A stretch of 10,060 bases of DNA from Lachnospiraceae bacterium UBA3638. GTDB lineage: Bacteria > Bacillota > Clostridia > Lachnospirales > Lachnospiraceae. Under the pieces are notes generated by a model, which did not search any database, was not told the origin of the DNA, and saw only the letters and a program-made list of their open reading frames with translations. Of the stretch, positions 6,823 to 10,060 are shown one piece after another; the stretch's first letter is position 1; every line of letters starts with the position of its first letter. The translations under genes were made by a program, and so were the position numbers. The stretch spans positions 1 through 10,060 of the forward strand of contig DFKT01000037.1 in the NCBI GenBank assembly GCA_002373595.1. Direction: 5' to 3'.

Positions 6823-7983
6823 TTATTCTTCGGTCACTTCCTCTTTCACATTCTCCATCCTCTTCTTTCTTGCCTGCAGCTTGGGTATAACCCACTCGTC
6901 ATAGAAGAATGTAAAGATTGCAGCGAAGGGTATCGCCAGTATAATTCCTATCACTCCGAATATCTTTCCACCGAGTATGATCGTAACCAGTATCCATACT
7001 GCCGGAACTCCGAGTGACTGACCGAACATACGGGGCTTAAGTACATATCCGTCTATAGTCTGTAAAATAACAGTGAATATCAAAAAGATGAGTGCCTGTA
7101 CCGGATCGATCAGGACTAGCAAAAGTGCTCCCAGTGCAGCTCCTACTATGGGTCCGAATGTGGGCACCAGATTTGTGATACCGACTATAAACGATATGAC
7201 CGGTATGTAGGGTATTCCAAAGATCAGCATGAGTATCGCATTGATCAGTCCGACTATGATCGCATCCAGGATATCGAATCCGACGTACCTGAGGACTATG
7301 TCATTGCATCTCCTGAAGAATGAATTATGGATCTTGTATGACTTATTGGTCAGCACAAGCCCTCTGAGTTTATCCACGCCCCTGAGCATCGTATCCCTGT
7401 CCATGAGGAAGTACACCGCCAATATAAATCCGACAAATACGTTAACAATGGCTGTTCCCATATTGATGGAAGAGTGAAGAAGATCACCCATATTCTCGGT
7501 GGCCTTAGACATAAGCGAGCCCATTATATTGTTCCAGGACTCATTCATCTTAGTCGTATCCATTCCGAACCTGGCCGCAGTCTTGCTGAAATTATCAGCA
7601 TACTTTTGCGCCGTAGCTACATAGGTCTCCATATTTCCGGCCAGAACACCTACACTGTCGATCAGGGAAGGTATAACAGCTACAAGCAGCAATACTATCA
7701 TAGCTATAACGAATATCAGCGAAATAACAACAGATATCTTATGCTTTACCTTTTCCTTTTTGATCTTTCTGAAAACCTTTCTCTCGAAATACTCAGACAG
7801 AGGATTGATCAGGTAAGCTATGACGATACCGATAAAGATCGATGAAAAAACTCCCAATACCGACCTTATCGCATTAATGATATTCCCGAAATTTGATATG
7901 ATCGCAAACAATAACACGGCAGAACAAGTCGCCATAGTGTATGCTGCCCATCTCTTTTCGAGAATCTCTTCCCACTTCTTCAT
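6823..7983 (-). CDS. AI-2E family transporter (PF01594-type permease)
   Basis: A 386-residue polytopic membrane protein of the AI-2E transporter family, whose members include TqsA and YdiK of E. coli and YtvI of Bacillus. Different members have been linked to autoinducer-2 export or to Na+/H+ antiport, so the substrate is open. Hydrophobic segments lie at about residues 14-32, 38-60, 82-106, 170-195, 235-270, 277-302, 305-320 and 335-365. Residues about 106-170 form a soluble loop between helices 3 and 4, as usual. Family landmarks are NLVPTFGPIVGAALGALLL (271-289) and the DGYVLKPRMFGQSLGVPAVW stretch (321-340). The tail is highly charged (ARKKRMENVKEEVTEE). The ATG has a GGGGAGG Shine-Dalgarno 5 nt upstream. 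Last gene of the tex operon, 45 nt after the zinc-ribbon protein. Confidence 0.93.
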   Translation of the reverse strand: MKKWEEILEKRWAAYTMATCSAVLLFAIISNFGNIINAIRSVLGVFSSIFIGIVIAYLINPLSEYFERKVFRKIKKEKVKHKISVVISLIFVIAMIVLLLVAVIPSLIDSVGVLAGNMETYVATAQKYADNFSKTAARFGMDTTKMNESWNNIMGSLMSKATENMGDLLHSSINMGTAIVNVFVGFILAVYFLMDRDTMLRGVDKLRGLVLTNKSYKIHNSFFRRCNDIVLRYVGFDILDAIIVGLINAILMLIFGIPYIPVISFIVGITNLVPTFGPIVGAALGALLLVLIDPVQALIFLIFTVILQTIDGYVLKPRMFGQSLGVPAVWILVTIILGGKIFGVIGIILAIPFAAIFTFFYDEWVIPKLQARKKRMENVKEEVTEE

Positions 7984-7996
7984 GAATTCCTCCCCA

Positions 7997-8013
7997 AGCC
8001 GCTATAGGCGGCT
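7997..8013. promoter_or_regulatory. Small hairpin next to the ribosome binding site of the AI-2E family gene
   Basis: AGCCGC/GCGGCT forms a 6-bp stem (7997-8002 with 8008-8013) around a 5-nt loop, one base from the GGGGAGG Shine-Dalgarno (7989-7995). There is no U tract, so it is not an intrinsic terminator. It might affect mRNA stability or translation of the gene that follows. Confidence 0.35.
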
Positions 8014-8028
8014 CTGTCGGGCACCTGA

Positions 8029-8985
8029 CTATCTTCCGTCAGTAAGCCTGCCCGTAGTGAATTTCTTCTTATCGGATGAATATGCACTCGCTATCGCTAT
8101 GATAGCTCCTATCAGATTATACAGCGCTATCTGGCCAAAGGTCAAAAGATATGTCTTCTGCTCGATCACACCGACTCTCATCAGGTTCGGTATATAGCGT
8201 ACTGCATCCCAAAACGTCATCCTCAGCCTCTCGGTCTTGGCTACATCAAGTGCCCAGTCAAAGTGATTGACCAGAAATGTCGTTATAACAGCAAATATTA
8301 TGCTGACTGTCACACCTGTCTTGCTCATCTTGCCGGCAAGTTTGCTGTAACCCGTCACTATACAGAATCCCATGAGTATACCGAGTATAAATGAAACCCT
8401 TCCAAGTCTTAAGATTGCAAAAATGGCCGCACCTCCGAGGATCGCTCCCAAAAAAGCCCCAACTATTCCTGCGGGGATATTTTCCGGCTTTGCATCCTGC
8501 CTCTGCGCTTCGTAGTTAAGATCCGTGCTCTTTCTCATGAAACAGTCAGGGCAGAGCGATACCATAGCTCCTCCGATCACATATCCGTCGACCTCCTTGG
8601 GCTGACCGCAGGCAGAGCATACAGTGCCATATCCCATATTTGAAAGGATCTGTGGCAACTGATTGATTGCTTCCGTTGCCTTATCAGCAGCTTTTTTCCA
8701 AGTATTTGCTGACTTTAAAGTAAATGTGACATTAAGTCCCGTCGCATTTACAGAGTAAAAATGTGCCTTATCCTGCTTTACGATAGACCTGAGCTCAGCC
8801 AGATTGGGCATCAGGCCGTTCTTCGCCATCGAGATCATCACTTTCAGCTGATATGATCCGCTTTGGACCTGATTTACCACCAGATAAAACCCAAACCTCA
8901 TTCCAAAGAGAGTTTTATTGTTGGGATCGTACCTGAGTCCGGTCCCACCTGCTACTTTTTCAAAGAATTCATTAAACTTTGCCAC
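8029..8985 (-). CDS. Uncharacterised zinc-ribbon membrane protein
   Basis: A 318-residue protein of a family I do not recognise. Residues 1-120 are soluble and mixed alpha/beta in character. C123, C126, C145 and C148 form a CSAC-x18-CPDC pair of knuckles, a probable four-cysteine zinc ribbon. Hydrophobic segments follow at about 168-191, 197-211, 223-240 and 283-301, so the C-terminal half is probably embedded in the membrane with the ribbon just before it. The start is GTG (8983-8985), supported by a GGAGGT Shine-Dalgarno 7 nt upstream (8993-8998) inside the end of tex. The ORF overlaps tex by 14 nt, so the two are probably translationally coupled. The pairing with tex is suggestive, but no function can be assigned. 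The stop is TAG. Confidence 0.85.
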   Translation of the reverse strand: MAKFNEFFEKVAGGTGLRYDPNNKTLFGMRFGFYLVVNQVQSGSYQLKVMISMAKNGLMPNLAELRSIVKQDKAHFYSVNATGLNVTFTLKSANTWKKAADKATEAINQLPQILSNMGYGTVCSACGQPKEVDGYVIGGAMVSLCPDCFMRKSTDLNYEAQRQDAKPENIPAGIVGAFLGAILGGAAIFAILRLGRVSFILGILMGFCIVTGYSKLAGKMSKTGVTVSIIFAVITTFLVNHFDWALDVAKTERLRMTFWDAVRYIPNLMRVGVIEQKTYLLTFGQIALYNLIGAIIAIASAYSSDKKKFTTGRLTDGR

Positions 8986-10060
8986 GATTTCTACCTCCGT
9001 GTGCCATTATATACCCTATTGTGCCCGGTGCAAACTCTTCCTTCTGCGTATCATTATGTCTTTTCCCTGATGAGAAACTTCTCCTGTCTTCATTTCCGCG
9101 CTTTTGCGATCCGGAATTCTGCAAAGGTCTGTTTGCTCCTCCTGCAGGCTTACCGTCCGCACCGTCATCGAGCCTCATGGTAAGAGAGATCCTCTGCTTC
9201 TCAAGGTCTACATCGAGGACCTTTACATCGACAATATCACCGACACTTACAGCCTCAAGAGGGTGCTTAATATATCTGTCAGTTATGCGTGATATATGTA
9301 CCAAGCCGTCCTGATGAACTCCAATATCGACAAATGCACCGAAATCGATGACATTCCTGACTGTTCCCTTGAGGATCATACCGGGTTTAAGGTCCTTCAT
9401 ATCAAGCACATCCGATCTGAGTACCGGCTTGGGCATATCCTCTCTGGGATCGCGTCCGGGCTTTTCAAGCTCGTGAATGATGTCCATGAGCGTGAGTTCT
9501 CCTATTCCCAGCTCATTCGCCAGAGCTCCGACATCCTTCAGATCCTTTTCAAACTGCTTGATCGCCTGCTCATCCTTTATATCACATCCCATCTTATCAA
9601 GGAGCTTCTCCGCTGCCTTATACGACTCGGGATGCACTCCGGTATTATCAAGAGGGGACTTGCCGTTCCTTATCCTGAGGAATCCCGCGCATTGTTCAAA
9701 AGCTTTGGGGCCGAGTTTGGGAACCTTCTTTAATTCATCCCTGCTCTTAAAGCTGCCGTTTGCTTCCCTGTACATAACAATGTTCTTCGCTATGGGTGCG
9801 CTTATTCCCGATACATATTTAAGAAGCGGCGCTGAAGCCGTGTTAAGATCAATTCCGACAGAGTTAACGGCGGATTCTACGACTCCTCCGAGCGCCTCTC
9901 CGAGCCTTTTCTGATCACAGTCATGCTGGTACTGGCCGACTCCGATGGACTGAGGATCTATCTTTACCAGCTCTGAAAGCGGATCCTGGACCCTTCTGGC
10001 TATGGAAGTCGCACTTCTCTGTCCTACATCAAACTCCGGAAATTCCTCGGTTGCGAGCGC
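8972..10060 (-). CDS. tex: Tex family S1 RNA-binding protein, C-terminal part (5' end beyond the window)
   Basis: The last 362 codons of a tex gene. The reading frame is open through to the right edge, and the first visible residues are ALATEEFPEFDVGQ; the M codon at 9775 is internal. The visible part covers the end of the YqgF-like region with the family signature LVKIDPQSIGVGQYQHD (about residues 31-47), a helix-hairpin-helix region (about 74-130, including VPKLGPKAFEQCAGFLRI) and a C-terminal S1 domain (about 223-297, LKPGMILKGTVRNVIDFGAF, then VDIGVHQDGLVHIS). A basic, Gly/Ser/Asn-rich tail of about 65 residues follows the S1 domain. Full Tex proteins are about 700-780 residues, so roughly half is missing. 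Tex binds nucleic acid and has been linked to transcription and, in some bacteria, toxin expression. It is the upstream member of an operon with the zinc-ribbon protein and the AI-2E family permease. Confidence 0.96.
   Translation of the reverse strand, partial: ALATEEFPEFDVGQRSATSIARRVQDPLSELVKIDPQSIGVGQYQHDCDQKRLGEALGGVVESAVNSVGIDLNTASAPLLKYVSGISAPIAKNIVMYREANGSFKSRDELKKVPKLGPKAFEQCAGFLRIRNGKSPLDNTGVHPESYKAAEKLLDKMGCDIKDEQAIKQFEKDLKDVGALANELGIGELTLMDIIHELEKPGRDPREDMPKPVLRSDVLDMKDLKPGMILKGTVRNVIDFGAFVDIGVHQDGLVHISRITDRYIKHPLEAVSVGDIVDVKVLDVDLEKQRISLTMRLDDGADGKPAGGANRPLQNSGSQKRGNEDRRSFSSGKRHNDTQKEEFAPGTIGYIMAHGGRNRGKV

Noticed and set aside
8972..9775. Treating the ATG at 9775 as the start of a short S1-domain protein
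   Set aside because: The frame stays open to the right edge with clear Tex sequence upstream, so that ATG is an internal codon.

Overview
The window looks like chromosomal DNA from a Gram-positive, low-to-moderate GC member of the Clostridia, most likely Lachnospiraceae. The reasons are strong GGAGG-type ribosome binding sites, short intrinsic terminators, Firmicutes-style protein sequences (a heterodimeric ABC exporter with a long insert in one subunit, an AI-2E family permease, Tex) and an AT-rich intergenic region. The genus cannot be fixed from the sequence alone. All six genes lie on the minus strand, so each operon reads from right to left.

Right block (6823-10060): the 3' part of tex, an S1-domain RNA-binding protein that enters from beyond the right edge. 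It overlaps by 14 nt a 318-residue zinc-ribbon membrane protein of unknown function. After 45 nt comes an AI-2E family transporter. The block closes at a strong bidirectional terminator (6697-6730).

Middle gene-free block (5386-6822, about 1.4 kb) is the unusual part. From right to left it holds: the terminator; a 229-nt structured RNA candidate (6438-6666) with a long closing stem and a multi-hairpin head, which resembles HEARO / IscB omega RNA but has no nuclease gene beside it; a GC-rich long palindrome of about 236 bp with perfect 25-bp arms (6188-6423); a 15-bp operator-like dyad; and a cluster of five DnaA-box-like 9-mers (5691-5869), followed by the likely promoter of the left operon.

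Left block (51-5385): a three-gene operon. It contains a HerA-like ATPase (DUF853/YjgR type) followed by the two halves of a heterodimeric ABC exporter. The first half has a degenerate ATP site and the second has the catalytic site and a variant signature motif, the same complementary pattern as TM287/TM288. The operon ends at a bidirectional terminator at 20-45.

The coding genes are mostly housekeeping or transport genes of known families. The candidates for something little described are the two adjacent long-stem elements and the DnaA-box cluster in the gap, and the unannotated zinc-ribbon membrane protein coupled to tex.
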